Source: an uncultured Neglectibacter sp.
GTDB taxonomy: Bacteria; Bacillota; Clostridia; Oscillospirales; Acutalibacteraceae
Length of the DNA stretch: 64,000 nucleotides
NCBI GenBank assembly: GCA_946554335.1
Contig: CAMNSA010000001.1
Span: forward strand, 241,838-305,837
Reading direction: 5' to 3'
The first letter of the stretch is position 1, and each line of letters starts with the position of its first letter. Below, piece by piece: positions 40,289 to 49,777 of the stretch. The translations under genes and the position numbers were made by a program. The notes under the pieces were generated by a model, which saw only the letters and a list, made by a program, of their open reading frames with translations, was not told the DNA's origin and ran no database searches.

Positions 40289-43042
40289 CTACGCTTTTTC
40301 GATGATGCAGGACTGGAGCTGCAGTCCTGTTTGAGCAAAGAAGAAGCGCAGAGTAGAAGTTTTTCCGCCCTTCAGGGGCAGGGAGATGGTCTTCCATTCC
40401 CGCTCTGAGCCTGTGAGGGTGATGGTGTTGATCAGCGCCCGATCCTGGAACAGGGAGACGGGCAGCTGAGAAACATCGTTTTTATCGGTGCTGCGCAGGG
40501 TGAGAAGCAGCTTGTATTCTCCCAGCTCCGGCAGAGGAACGGAAAACAGCGTGCTCTTTCCCTTTTCCGTTTCGATGAGGGAGACCTCCAGAGACAGGGG
40601 AAGCCCGCCTCCCGCCTTATGAAGCTCCCCAAGGCCTTCCTCGCTGATGCCGGGGCTGCTTTCCAGACGGCGGTCAATGTCCTCCTCCTTTCCCTGAAGG
40701 AACAAAAGGGCGGGCATCTTCAAAAGAGCGCGGCAGAGATTGCAGGCGCTGCGCTGGAATTCGCCCAGAGTCACCGTACCGGTTTTCAGCCCTTCCTGGG
40801 AATTGTCGCCCATAGAGTTCTCTCCCGCGTTCTGAGTGACCATAAACACGTCGTTCTGGCCGCGCACCATGGCGCTGGTGTTGGTCCGTTCTCCAAGCTT
40901 GCCCTCGTCGTTGCCTTTTGCCCACCAGTCGGTCATCACCATGCCGTCATATCCCCATTCGTTTCTCAAAATGGTGGTGAGCAGGTCGTAGTTGCTGGCG
41001 GCCCAGAAGCCGTTGATGGGATTGTAGCTGGTCATGATGGAGTAGGCTTTTCCTTCCTTCACGGCGATCTCAAAGCCCTTGAGGTACAGCTCGCGAAGCG
41101 CTCTCTCGGAGACCACGGCCTCCACATCGTTGCGCTTATACTCCTGGTTGTTGCAGGCAAAATGCTTGATGGTGCCGGTGACGCCGTAAAGGGCCATGGC
41201 CTGAAGCTGGGCCGCCGCCATCTTTCCGGTGAGCAGCGGATCCTCAGAGAAGTATTCAAAATTCCTGCCGTTTAAGGGGTGACGGTGCAGATTGATGCCG
41301 GGGCCCAAAAGGGTGTCGATATGGTTTTTCCTCAGCTCCATCCCCTCGTATTCATAAAGTTCTTTTACCAGCGCCGTGTTGAAGGAACTGGCAAGGCAGG
41401 CGCCGTTGGGCATGGAGAAGGCCAGGGTCCCGCAGTCCATCCGGATGCCGCTGGGACCGTCCGCGCAGCAGCCGGTGGGGATCCCGAAATTCAGAAGGCG
41501 TTGTGTGACGCCGCCGAAGGCTCCGGCTGTGCCGGGAGTCACCTTAGGAGAGCACATGCCCTCGCCGCGGACGATGCAGCAAAGGTCCTCCTCGGAAAGC
41601 TGGGCGACAAAGTCCTCCAGAGAAACCTTTCCCGCAGCCACATCCCACAGCTTCCAGCCCTTGTCGCCGGTGTAGGGAAGCTCACGAGGCAGACGCTGCG
41701 CTCTTCGCTCCTGGGGAGAGATGGTACGGGTGGGAACGGGCTCCAGGGCCTTTTCAAACCGGCCGTTTTGCCCGGCGGCGGGGCGCAGACGGTCAAAGGC
41801 CTCTTTGGGGGCCAGAGCCTCCTCCAGCTGTTCTATCACGGTATCGGGCAGCTCTAAAGAAGCGATCTGAGAGGCGCTTCTCACATCGGTGCCCAGATAG
41901 AATTCATAGCTTCCCTCTTCCAGGACCCAGCAGGAGCGGTGGCCGCTCAGACCGCTGTCGTCATAGGAAGCGAGGTTGGAAAGGGGACAGGAGAGGCTCA
42001 GGAGCTCCTTTTCTCCCGGGGCGAGAAGCTTTGTCTTCCCAAAGGCGCACAGTACTCTCGCAGGTTTTCCCAGCTTGCCCTGTGGAGCCTTTCCATAGAC
42101 CTGCACCACCTCTTTGCCCGAAAGCTTCCCGGTGTTTTCCACACAGACAGAGAAGTGAAGCTCGTCTCCCTTCCGCTCAAAGGAAGGCTCAGACAGAGCA
42201 AAGGTGGTGTAGGAAAGGCCGAAGCCGAAGGGGTACAGGACCTTTTCGGGAGCAAAGGTCTCAAAGTAACGGTAGCCTACATAAATGTCTTCCCGGTAAT
42301 AGTTCCGGGTGTCGTCGCCGTAGTCCTCTGCCGCGGGATAGTCGGAAATATCCAGGGCGATGGTGTCGGCAAGCTTGCCGGAGGGAGAGCGCTTTCCGGT
42401 GAGGACATCCGCCGTGCCCAGACCGCCTGCCTGTCCGCCCTGCCATACGTAAAGCACAGCACCGGGGGCATATCGCTCTACCCATTTCATATCCAGTGTA
42501 TTTCCCGTGTTGAGCACCACCGCCACCCGGGGGAAGGCGGAGCACACTGCCTGAAGCATTTCTTCCTCGGCCTTGGCCAGAAGGTAGCTGCCCTCATCGG
42601 CGGAATTGTCCTTGTCCTCTCCGGCGGTGCGTCCCAGCACCACCAGCGCCGCGTCGTTGCGCCCGGCGGCGTCCTTTACCAGTTGCTGAGAAAGGGGCAT
42701 CTCCTCCTGATACCAGGGCTCTGCCGCCCAGCCCTCGCCCGGGTCAAAGGGGTGAGAGAGGATCCATTCCTCATAGACGCGGGCAAGCTCTTTGTCCAGC
42801 TTTAAGGATCCGTCCAGCTCCAGCGCCTGAGGAATTCCGGGTACCGGTGCGGTGTTCACAAGGCCGCCGGAGCCGGTGCCGCTTTTGTAGTAGTTGTATT
42901 GGCTGCGCCCGAAGACGGCAAGCCTTGTTCCGGGTGCAAAGGGGAGAGTGGCGTTTTCGTTGCGCAGAAGCACCGCGCCCTCGGCGATGGCTTCCCGGGC
43001 TTTTGCCTCGTAGCGCTTCAGGTCAAAGATTTTTTCTTCCAT
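40289..43042 (-). CDS. GH3 beta-glucosidase with permuted domains
   Basis: In this 917-residue protein the domain order is reversed relative to usual GH3 enzymes: an alpha/beta sandwich C-domain first (about 15-230), a fibronectin-III-like domain (about 290-395), then the catalytic TIM barrel (about 470-740) with KHF (626-628) and the nucleophile D705 in MVMTDWW. A final beta-sandwich, probably carbohydrate-binding, covers about 800-917. Reversed GH3 enzymes are known from Ruminococcus albus and Butyrivibrio. The start at 43042 follows GGAAGGAG. There is no signal peptide, so it probably cleaves imported beta-glucosides. Confidence 0.93.
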   Translation of the reverse strand: MEEKIFDLKRYEAKAREAIAEGAVLLRNENATLPFAPGTRLAVFGRSQYNYYKSGTGSGGLVNTAPVPGIPQALELDGSLKLDKELARVYEEWILSHPFDPGEGWAAEPWYQEEMPLSQQLVKDAAGRNDAALVVLGRTAGEDKDNSADEGSYLLAKAEEEMLQAVCSAFPRVAVVLNTGNTLDMKWVERYAPGAVLYVWQGGQAGGLGTADVLTGKRSPSGKLADTIALDISDYPAAEDYGDDTRNYYREDIYVGYRYFETFAPEKVLYPFGFGLSYTTFALSEPSFERKGDELHFSVCVENTGKLSGKEVVQVYGKAPQGKLGKPARVLCAFGKTKLLAPGEKELLSLSCPLSNLASYDDSGLSGHRSCWVLEEGSYEFYLGTDVRSASQIASLELPDTVIEQLEEALAPKEAFDRLRPAAGQNGRFEKALEPVPTRTISPQERRAQRLPRELPYTGDKGWKLWDVAAGKVSLEDFVAQLSEEDLCCIVRGEGMCSPKVTPGTAGAFGGVTQRLLNFGIPTGCCADGPSGIRMDCGTLAFSMPNGACLASSFNTALVKELYEYEGMELRKNHIDTLLGPGINLHRHPLNGRNFEYFSEDPLLTGKMAAAQLQAMALYGVTGTIKHFACNNQEYKRNDVEAVVSERALRELYLKGFEIAVKEGKAYSIMTSYNPINGFWAASNYDLLTTILRNEWGYDGMVMTDWWAKGNDEGKLGERTNTSAMVRGQNDVFMVTQNAGENSMGDNSQEGLKTGTVTLGEFQRSACNLCRALLKMPALLFLQGKEEDIDRRLESSPGISEEGLGELHKAGGGLPLSLEVSLIETEKGKSTLFSVPLPELGEYKLLLTLRSTDKNDVSQLPVSLFQDRALINTITLTGSEREWKTISLPLKGGKTSTLRFFFAQTGLQLQSCIIEKA

Positions 43043-43101
43043 TTTTGTCTCCTTCCTTTCCGGGTAGAGCAGTTCTGCCTTGAAAGGCAGAAACTGCCAA
43101 A

Positions 43102-43159
43102 ACTTTAACTGTATTATATACGAAAAAAAGAGCAATAACAATACTCAGACTTTAACTGT
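43102..43159 (-). promoter_or_regulatory. GH3 promoter flanked by repeated operator-like sites
   Basis: On the minus strand TTGTTA-17-TATAAT lies between two copies of ACTTTAACTGT (plus-strand positions 43102-43112 and 43149-43159), 47 bases apart. The flanking arrangement suggests a repressor that loops or covers the promoter. The rest of 43160-43354 holds the next gene's ribosome site only. Confidence 0.6.
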
Positions 43160-43354
43160 CAGAGCCTGAAAGCCCAAAGAAAAAATTCGATTTCATGTTT
43201 TCTATAGCTTATGTTTCGAGTTTCAGAAGAATCAGAGAGAAAGAAAAAGCGTGAGAGTTGAGTTTGCTTTTGGAGGGTGATATAATGAATTCAGAAATAA
43301 TGCTGGTTTGCCGCCTGTGGAGATGCGGAAGTCGGAAAGGAGATTCTCTGTAGG

Positions 43355-45088
43355 ATGAAGAGGGTATTATCTTGTGTGTTGGCGCTGCTTTTGGCCCTGG
43401 GGGCCATGGGTTTTGGAGAGCCTGTGAAAGCGGCGGGGAAAAAGCTTGTGGCCATTACCTATGACGACGGCCCCAGCGACTATACGGGAGAGCTGCTGGA
43501 CGGCCTGAAGGAGCGCGGGGTAAAAGCCACCTTCTTTTTGGTGGGCAGAAGGATCCCCAAATACCAGGAGATCGCAAACCGCATCTATGCGGAAGGGCAT
43601 CAGGTAGGCAACCACAGCTACAGCCATGAGGATCTGGCAAAGATTTCTCTTCCAGAGGTCAAAAGGCAGATCCGTGACACCAACGCCCTGCTGGACAAGG
43701 TGTGCGGCAAGGGGACGGACTACATGGTGCGTCCACCCTATGGCTCCATCAATCCGGCTGCACAAGAGACTGTCAACCTGCCCTGTATCTTCTGGTCAAC
43801 TGCTCCGAAGGACTGGATCTATACAGACGCGGCCTCCATTAAAAAGCGTATTTTAGAGAGCGTAAAGCCGGGCGATATTATCCTGGTACATGATACGGTG
43901 CCCGGAACGGTGCAGGGCACGCTGCAGGCGATAGATGCCATGCGCTCCCGGGGCTATGAGTTTGTCACCGTGCGGGAGCTTTTCCGCCGGCAGGGGCTCA
44001 AGGCGGAAAACGGCAAAGGGTATGGATGGGAAAGACTGATTGGAAGCTCCCGGGATCCCGGCCCTGTCCCCTCCCCGAAAATTTCCTACAAGGTGGAGCC
44101 TGGCGGGCTGCGGGTGACCCTCTCCGGCTCTTCCGGCGCGCCCATGTACTATACCGTCGACGGATCCCCCATAAACCAAAACAGCCGCCGCTATCGGGGC
44201 CCTTTCACAGTTACAGGCCCCTGTACCATCAGAGCCTGCTGTGCCTATAACTTGAACGGCAGCCGCAGCGATGTGGTGGAAAAGGTCATCACTACCGCCA
44301 CAGCCCTTCCGCCGGTTTTGAAGGTGTGGGGCGGTATGCTGGAAATAGAGCCCGGCACGCCGGGCAGTACGGCCTATTATACCCTCACCGGCGCACAGGA
44401 AAGCGGGCCGGATATCCCCTATGAAGAGCCTGTTCCCATAGAGCCGGGCACGGTGATCTCCGCTTTCGCGCAAGGGGAGGGCTTTTTCCCCAGCAGAGTG
44501 GAAAGGCTGGTATATTCCCCTCTAGGCAATCAGTTCCGGGACGTTTTCCCGACAGACTGGTATTTTGACCAGGTGGACAGGGCCGTGGCGGAGGGAATCA
44601 TGCTGGGCACGGGCCAGAACCGCTTTGAGCCCAAAATGAAGGTGACCCGAGGCCAGCTGGTGACCTTTCTCTTCCGCTCCTCTCCGGAATCGGGAATGGG
44701 GCTCTATACCTCGGAAAGCAGCCCCTTCTCTGACGTGCCTTTGGGAAAATATTATACCGAGGCGGTAGAGTGGGCAAAGGAAAACGACATTGTGTCCGGC
44801 TATCAGGACGGTTTTTTTCGCCCGAATAAGCAGGTCAGCCGCCAGGAGCTGGCGGTGATCTTCAGCCGGTATCTCCGGTATCAGGGCGCGGCCGTCCAGC
44901 CGGGAAGCGCAAAGGGCTATACGGACGCTTCTTCGATCGGCGGCTGGGCAAAAGAGGCGGTGGAGGCCATGACGGCCCTGGGCCTTTTGCAGGGCGATAA
45001 CGAGGGCGCTTTCCGGCCCCGTGCAGGCGCCACCCGCGCCGAGGCCGCCGCTGTGCTGCTGCGGGTCGAGGACTATCTGTCAGAATAA
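43355..45088 (+). CDS. Secreted polysaccharide deacetylase with three SLH repeats
   Basis: The 577-residue protein has a signal peptide (1-27, cut after KAA), a NodB deacetylase domain (about 28-215) with TYDDGPS, the metal site HSYSH and RPPYG, a chitobiase-C-like beta domain (about 240-390) and three SLH repeats (about 393-577) that bind it to cell wall polymer. It probably deacetylates peptidoglycan or chitin-like glycans at the cell surface. The gene is single, ended by a hairpin at 45096. Confidence 0.93.
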   Translation: MKRVLSCVLALLLALGAMGFGEPVKAAGKKLVAITYDDGPSDYTGELLDGLKERGVKATFFLVGRRIPKYQEIANRIYAEGHQVGNHSYSHEDLAKISLPEVKRQIRDTNALLDKVCGKGTDYMVRPPYGSINPAAQETVNLPCIFWSTAPKDWIYTDAASIKKRILESVKPGDIILVHDTVPGTVQGTLQAIDAMRSRGYEFVTVRELFRRQGLKAENGKGYGWERLIGSSRDPGPVPSPKISYKVEPGGLRVTLSGSSGAPMYYTVDGSPINQNSRRYRGPFTVTGPCTIRACCAYNLNGSRSDVVEKVITTATALPPVLKVWGGMLEIEPGTPGSTAYYTLTGAQESGPDIPYEEPVPIEPGTVISAFAQGEGFFPSRVERLVYSPLGNQFRDVFPTDWYFDQVDRAVAEGIMLGTGQNRFEPKMKVTRGQLVTFLFRSSPESGMGLYTSESSPFSDVPLGKYYTEAVEWAKENDIVSGYQDGFFRPNKQVSRQELAVIFSRYLRYQGAAVQPGSAKGYTDASSIGGWAKEAVEAMTALGLLQGDNEGAFRPRAGATRAEAAAVLLRVEDYLSE

Positions 45089-45095
45089 GGGGAAA

Positions 45096-45119
45096 ACAGG
45101 CAGCCGGTGGGCCGCCTGT
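45096..45119 (+). terminator. Hairpin after the deacetylase gene
   Basis: ACAGGC...GCCTGT with inner GCC/GGC, followed by an AT-rich run. Confidence 0.6.
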
Positions 45120-45251
45120 ATTCTATTTAGAATTTGGCTGATATCCCCTTTGATACAGCCGGACCGCTCTTCGATCTCTTTTGGGATTTGTGTCTCGCTG
45201 TAATGGATACAGGTAAAAGCTGCGCGGCAGAAAAGATATTGACAGACACAC

Positions 45252-45284
45252 GATCCCGGCGGGAGATTTTCTCCCGCCGGGATC
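45252..45284 (-). terminator. Terminator of the amt-PII gene
   Basis: GATCCCGGCGGGAGA and TCTCCCGCCGGGATC pair perfectly around TTT. It lies 35 bases beyond the amt-PII stop codon. The remainder of 45120-45318 shows no gene. Confidence 0.75.
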
Positions 45285-45318
45285 GGCTCATTGACAGGCT
45301 GAATTTTTATCTTTCTGA

Positions 45319-47085
45319 CTATTCCGTATCCTGCAAGGCGGCGTAGCCTTCCTCGCCGGTACGGACCTTGACCACGTTTTCCACATCGTACACGAAGATC
45401 TTTCCGTCGCCGATTTGCCCGGTATACAGGGCATTCTTGACCGTTTCGATGACGGTGCGTACCGGGATCTTGCTGACTACGACCTCCACCTTCATTTTAG
45501 GAAGCAGATTGGCGCTTTCCATCTTGACGCCGCGGTAATAGGAAACATGCCCCTTCTGTGTTCCGTAGCCCATCACCTGAGTGACGGTCATGCCGGTTAC
45601 ACCGATGCCGTTGAGAGCCGTTTTCAAGCTCTCCAGCCGTTCGGGCTTCAAAATGACGGATACTCTGCTCATGGGATGGGAGCCGTCGCTTTCTGCTGCG
45701 GGGAGAGCTTCTCCGGGGAGAGCTTCTCCGGGGAGAGACTCTCCGGGGAGAGACTCTCCTTGGGAAGCGGGCACGGGAGCAACGCTGATCACAGGGGCAG
45801 TTTCCTCGGAGGAAACGCCGGAAAGGATCTCAGGCGTATAGGCAAAGCCTGCATAGGAGGTAGTGAGGTTGTGTTCCATGGCATCCAGGCCGCGGATCTC
45901 TTCCTCCCGGGAGGCGCGCAGTCCCACAAGGGCTTTGATGGCGAGAAAGGCAATGGTAATGGTGACCGCCGTCCAGGCAAGTACACAAATCATTCCCAGA
46001 ATCTGCAACCCCAAAAGCTCAAAGCCGCCGCCGTAAAAGAGGCCGGAAAGCTCCTTGCCGGAAGCGTTTGCAATGGAGTAGCCGGGAGCCGTGGGAGTGG
46101 CAAACAGGCCTACTGCCAGAGTGCCCCAGATGCCGTTTAAGCAGTGGACTGCCACAGCGCCCACAGGATCGTCCACATGGAGCTTATAGTCCAAAAGCCA
46201 TACGCCGAACACTACCAGTACTCCGGACACGGCGCCGATCACAATAGCGCCCAGACAATCTGTAGAATCGCAGGGGGCGGTGATCGCCACCAGGCCTGCC
46301 AGAGAGGCGTTGAGGCACATGGACACATCAGGCTTTCCGTACTTGAGCCAGGTGAAGATCATGCACACCACGGTGGCCACGGCGGGAGCCACGGTGGTAG
46401 TGAGGAAAATAGAGCCCATCTGCTCGATAGAGGTTGCCGCCGCGCCGTTGAAGCCGTACCAGCCCAGCCAGAGGATGAATACGCCCAAAGCGGCGATAGG
46501 CAGGTTGTGTCCGGGAAAGGCGTTGACCTTGACGACCTTTCCGGACTGATCCCGGTCAAATTTGCCGATGCGCGGCCCAAGGATCTTGGCCCCGATCAAA
46601 GCGGACAGGCCGCCTACCATATGGATGGCGCAGGAGCCTGCGAAATCGTGGAAGCCCAGCTGAGAGAGCCACCCTCCGCCCCAGATCCAGTGGGCCTCGA
46701 TGGGGTAGATCAGCCCCGAGATCACAGCGGAATAGATACAGTAGGAAAGAAACTTCGTGCGTTCCGCCATGGCGCCGGAGACAATGGTGGCGGTGGTGGC
46801 GCAGAAGACAAGATTAAAGACAAAGGCCGAGAAATCAAAATTGGAATAGGAAGTAAATATATCAAAGCCCGGCTTCCCGATGAAACCCACCAGGTCTTCT
46901 CCCAGCAGCAGCCCGAAACCGATGAGGATGAACACCACGGTTCCGATGCAGAAGTCCATCAGATTTTTCATAATGATGTTGCCGGCGTTCTTTGACCGGG
47001 TAAAGCCGGTTTCCACCATGGCGAATCCGGCCTGCATCCAGAAGACCAGCGCCGCGCCTACCAAAAACCAAATTGAAAAGTCCAT
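45319..47085 (-). CDS. Ammonium transporter fused to a PII regulator (Amt-GlnB)
   Basis: The 588-residue protein has an Amt domain (about 1-405, eleven helices; AGFAMVETGF, HWIWGGGWL, twin histidines in AIHMVGG and AVHCLNG) joined by a linker with four PGES/PGEA repeats to a complete PII domain (472-588). The PII part keeps the T-loop YGTQKGHVSYYRG and the B-loop TGQIGDGKIFV for ATP/ADP and 2-oxoglutarate binding. In other bacteria GlnK blocks AmtB when nitrogen is ample; fusion makes the gate built-in. The start at 47085 follows GGAGGG. It is downstream of glnN on the same strand. Confidence 0.95.
   Translation of the reverse strand: MDFSIWFLVGAALVFWMQAGFAMVETGFTRSKNAGNIIMKNLMDFCIGTVVFILIGFGLLLGEDLVGFIGKPGFDIFTSYSNFDFSAFVFNLVFCATTATIVSGAMAERTKFLSYCIYSAVISGLIYPIEAHWIWGGGWLSQLGFHDFAGSCAIHMVGGLSALIGAKILGPRIGKFDRDQSGKVVKVNAFPGHNLPIAALGVFILWLGWYGFNGAAATSIEQMGSIFLTTTVAPAVATVVCMIFTWLKYGKPDVSMCLNASLAGLVAITAPCDSTDCLGAIVIGAVSGVLVVFGVWLLDYKLHVDDPVGAVAVHCLNGIWGTLAVGLFATPTAPGYSIANASGKELSGLFYGGGFELLGLQILGMICVLAWTAVTITIAFLAIKALVGLRASREEEIRGLDAMEHNLTTSYAGFAYTPEILSGVSSEETAPVISVAPVPASQGESLPGESLPGEALPGEALPAAESDGSHPMSRVSVILKPERLESLKTALNGIGVTGMTVTQVMGYGTQKGHVSYYRGVKMESANLLPKMKVEVVVSKIPVRTVIETVKNALYTGQIGDGKIFVYDVENVVKVRTGEEGYAALQDTE
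45700..45759. repeat. 15-bp tandem repeat in the Amt-PII linker
   Basis: Four 15-base units lie head to tail: two of GGGGAGAGCTTCTCC and two of GGGGAGAGACTCTCC. They encode the PGEAL/PGESL linker repeats and are a likely length polymorphism. Confidence 0.85.
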
Positions 47086-47109
47086 GTTTTTCCCTCCATC
47101 AATAAAAAT

Positions 47110-47144
47110 AAGGCGTGCGCGGGAGCTGCCTCCGCGCACGCCTT
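47110..47144 (-). terminator. Terminator after glnN / upstream of amt
   Basis: AAGGCGTGCGCGG and CCGCGCACGCCTT, with a T-rich run on the minus strand. It separates glnN from amt-PII, so readthrough or antitermination would be needed for co-expression. Confidence 0.75.
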
Positions 47145-47168
47145 CGTGCCAGAATAACTAGAGAATGT

Positions 47169-49283
47169 TCAGACCCGGAACATCAGGTCCGCATAGCTGG
47201 GATAGGGCCAGTATTCAGCGCTTACATTTTCTTCCATCCCATCTACCGTCGCCCGCAGGGCCTCCATGGCCGGAATGACGGAATCTCGATAATAGGAGGC
47301 TGCCGTCAGCACATTGGAGCTCATGGCCTTTTGGTCCTTCAAAAGCAGATCAAGAGCCTCTACCTGCGCGTACGCCTGATCCAGCAGAGCGGAAAGCTTC
47401 GTGAGCAAAGCGGTTTCCGCCGCACAGGGCAGATCCTTGATCACCGCCCGCTTGGAGTTGACGGAATCGGCCAGGCCGGAAAGATAGGCGCTGACAGCCG
47501 GGAAGACCTCCTGCCGGACCATGCCGCTCATGGTGAGAGCCTCAATATTGAGGGTCTTCGCGTACTCCTCCATAATGGTCTCGTAGCGGGCTTCCATCTC
47601 GGCTTCAGTATAAATTTTATGGCTGGTGAACAGCTCAACGTTCTTTTGATCCAGATAACGGGGCAGGGCGTCTACCGTGGTACGCAGGTTCAAAAGCCCG
47701 CGGCGCTCGGCCTCCTTGACCCACTGCGCCGAATACCCGTCGCCGTTGAAGATGATCCGCTTATGTTCCTTCATAGTCTTTTTGACCAGCTTCAGCACAC
47801 CCAGCTTTTTGTCCTCTTCCTGTCCCAGGATATCGGCAAACTGCCGAAGCTCTTCCGCCACAATGGTGTTGAGCATGATATTGGGACAGGCGATGGAGAT
47901 GGCGGAGCCCAAAGAGCGGAACTCAAACTTGTTTCCGGTAAAGGCAAAGGGAGAGGTGCGGTTGCGGTCGGTGGTGTCCATGGACAGGTCCGGCAGCACA
48001 TGAACCCCTGTCTGAAGCTTTTTGTGCTCCACGCCGCCATAGACGGAATCTGTCTCGATGGATTCCAGAACTCCCGTGAGCTCATCTCCCAGGAAAATGG
48101 AGATGATGGCGGGAGGGGCCTCATTTGCGCCCAGACGGTGATCGTTTCCGGCGGAGGCTACGGAGATGCGCAGCAGATCCTGATACTCGTCCACACCCTT
48201 GATCACCGCCGCTAAGAACAGCAAAAACTGGGCGTTTTCCGCCGGGCTCTTTCCGGGGTCCAACAGGTTCTTTCCGCTGTCGGTGGAAATGGACCAGTTA
48301 TTGTGCTTTCCGCTGCCGTTGACACCGGCAAAGGGCTTTTCATGCAGCAGGCATACAAGCCCGTGACGGGCGGCCACATTCTTCATGGTCTGCATGGTCA
48401 GCTGGTTGTGATCCGTGGCGATGTTGGTGGTGGCGAAGATGGGGGCCAGCTCATGCTGGGCGGGAGCCACCTCATTATGTTTTGTTTTGGCCAGGATCCC
48501 GAGCTTCCAAAGCTCCTCGTCCAGATCCTTCATAAAGGCGGCGATCCTGGGCTTGATCGCGCCGAAATAGTGGTCGTCCAGCTCCTGACCCTTAGGAGCC
48601 TTTGCGCCGAACAGGGTGCGTCCGCAGAACAAAAGGTCCTTGCGCTGGTCGAACAGCTCTTTGTCCACCAGGAAATACTCCTGCTCCGGGCCCACAGTGG
48701 AGACGACGCGCTTGGTTTTCTCGTCCCCGAACAGGCGGAGGATGCGGAGGGCTTCCCGGCTCAGATCCTCCATGGAGCGCAGCAGGGGTGTTTTTTTGTC
48801 CAGCACCTCGCCGCTGTAAGAGCAGAAAGCGGTGGGGATATAGAGAGACCCGTCCTTGACAAAGGCGTAAGAGGTGGGATCCCACGCCGTATAGCCTCTG
48901 GCCTCAAAGGTTGCTCTCAGGCCGCCGGAGGGAAAGGAGGAGGCGTCAGGCTCGCCGCGGATCAGCTCCTTGCCGGAAAACTGCATGATCACCCGCCCGT
49001 CGGAAGTGGGGGAGATGAAGCTGTCATGCTTTTCGGCCGTAATGCCGTTTAAAGGCTGGAACCAGTGGGTGTAGTGGGTCGCGCCCTTCTCCACCGCCCA
49101 GTCCTTCATGGCGCTGGCCACGGCGTTGGCCACCGTCAGGTCCAGGTCCTTGCCCTCGTCGATGGTCTTTCTCAAAGACTGATACACGTCCTTCGGCAGT
49201 CTTTCCTGCATGACGTCGTCGTTAAATACTGAACTCCCGAACAGCTCGGGCACGCTCTTTCTCTCTTTACCGCAAGTTCCCAT
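47169..49283 (-). CDS. glnN: Glutamine synthetase type III
   Basis: The 704-residue enzyme makes glutamine from glutamate, ammonia and ATP. Length and sequence fit GSIII: an N-terminal domain with [12 protein letters not shown], the active-site regions [37 protein letters not shown] and [14 protein letters not shown], and FEFRSLGSA. All GS metal-ligand glutamates appear present here, unlike the GS-like protein at 53102. The start at 49283 follows AGGAAG. It has a consensus promoter with a hairpin leader and lies next to amt-PII. Confidence 0.97.
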   Translation of the reverse strand: MGTCGKERKSVPELFGSSVFNDDVMQERLPKDVYQSLRKTIDEGKDLDLTVANAVASAMKDWAVEKGATHYTHWFQPLNGITAEKHDSFISPTSDGRVIMQFSGKELIRGEPDASSFPSGGLRATFEARGYTAWDPTSYAFVKDGSLYIPTAFCSYSGEVLDKKTPLLRSMEDLSREALRILRLFGDEKTKRVVSTVGPEQEYFLVDKELFDQRKDLLFCGRTLFGAKAPKGQELDDHYFGAIKPRIAAFMKDLDEELWKLGILAKTKHNEVAPAQHELAPIFATTNIATDHNQLTMQTMKNVAARHGLVCLLHEKPFAGVNGSGKHNNWSISTDSGKNLLDPGKSPAENAQFLLFLAAVIKGVDEYQDLLRISVASAGNDHRLGANEAPPAIISIFLGDELTGVLESIETDSVYGGVEHKKLQTGVHVLPDLSMDTTDRNRTSPFAFTGNKFEFRSLGSAISIACPNIMLNTIVAEELRQFADILGQEEDKKLGVLKLVKKTMKEHKRIIFNGDGYSAQWVKEAERRGLLNLRTTVDALPRYLDQKNVELFTSHKIYTEAEMEARYETIMEEYAKTLNIEALTMSGMVRQEVFPAVSAYLSGLADSVNSKRAVIKDLPCAAETALLTKLSALLDQAYAQVEALDLLLKDQKAMSSNVLTAASYYRDSVIPAMEALRATVDGMEENVSAEYWPYPSYADLMFRV

Positions 49284-49320
49284 AACCACACTTCCTTTTG
49301 TAGACTCAAATATGGATAAA

Positions 49321-49350
49321 GGCGCTGAAGGGAGGATTCCCCTCAGCGCC
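49321..49350 (-). promoter_or_regulatory. Hairpin in the glnN leader
   Basis: On the minus strand GGCGCTGAGGGG pairs with CCCTTCAGCGCC around a six-base loop AATCCT, followed by TTTAT. It may be a weak terminator or a regulator target. The loop has A at position 1 but C, not G, at position 4, so it is not a clean ANTAR hexaloop. Confidence 0.5.
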
Positions 49351-49367
49351 CTTGCTGTGATGGTGCT

Positions 49368-49396
49368 ATTATATTCTTCCCGTCTTTTTTTGTCAA
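49368..49396 (-). promoter_or_regulatory. Consensus promoter of glnN
   Basis: On the minus strand TTGACA (49396-49391) and TATAAT (49373-49368) are separated by exactly 17 bases. Confidence 0.9.
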
Positions 49397-49570
49397 CGAA
49401 AAAAAGAGAAGAAAAAAAGTTTCTTGCAGGATTCACAAATCAGCGGGGAGCAGGAGAAAAAATAATGGAAAATTTATGGGAGACGGAAAGCAGGAGGAAA
49501 TGCAGGAAATAAGATTTTGAAATTCAAAAAAATCGATTTTGGATCTGGATTTCTATATAATACTATAAAA

Positions 49571-49634
49571 ATTGCAATACCAAAAAAATAAATTGCAATT
49601 TCATCTTGACAAGGAGAGGCTCTGCCGCTATAAT
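49571..49634 (+). promoter_or_regulatory. Promoter of the GOGAT operon with two ATTGCAAT palindromes
   Basis: TTGACA (49606-49611) and TATAAT (49629-49634) are 17 bases apart. Just upstream, the palindrome ATTGCAAT occurs at 49571-49578 and 49592-49599, 21 bases (two helical turns) apart, as for an activator dimer pair. The remaining part of 49400-49570 is AT-rich and shows no gene. Confidence 0.8.
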
Positions 49635-49644
49635 CAAGAAAGAC

Positions 49645-49696
49645 AAAGGCGTCAGGCCTCCCGCAGCGAAAAGCTTCGGGAGATCAGGCGCTTTTT
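49645..49696 (+). promoter_or_regulatory. Leader hairpin / candidate attenuator of the GOGAT operon
   Basis: The leader between promoter and start codon is about 140 bases. It contains CTCCCG/CGGGAG (49658-49663, 49677-49682) nested within AAAGGCG and CGCTTTTT, ending in TTTTT at 49692, like an intrinsic terminator. A second hairpin CGGGGAA/TTTCCCCG follows near 49708-49745. The operon encodes an ANTAR protein, a class that antiterminates leaders. Confidence 0.5.
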
Positions 49697-49777
49697 CGGT
49701 TTTCAGCGGGGAATTGAGCCCTATTCGGAAAATCTGCTTTCCCCGAAATATCTGAAGGAAAGGCAAGAGGTGTCTCC

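Noticed and set aside
45700..45759. Tandem repeats as a CRISPR array
   Set aside because: The units are directly adjacent without spacers, in frame and inside the Amt-PII coding sequence.
49321..49350. The glnN leader hairpin as a canonical ANTAR target
   Set aside because: The hexaloop AATCCT has C at position 4 instead of G, and no matching second hairpin was found.
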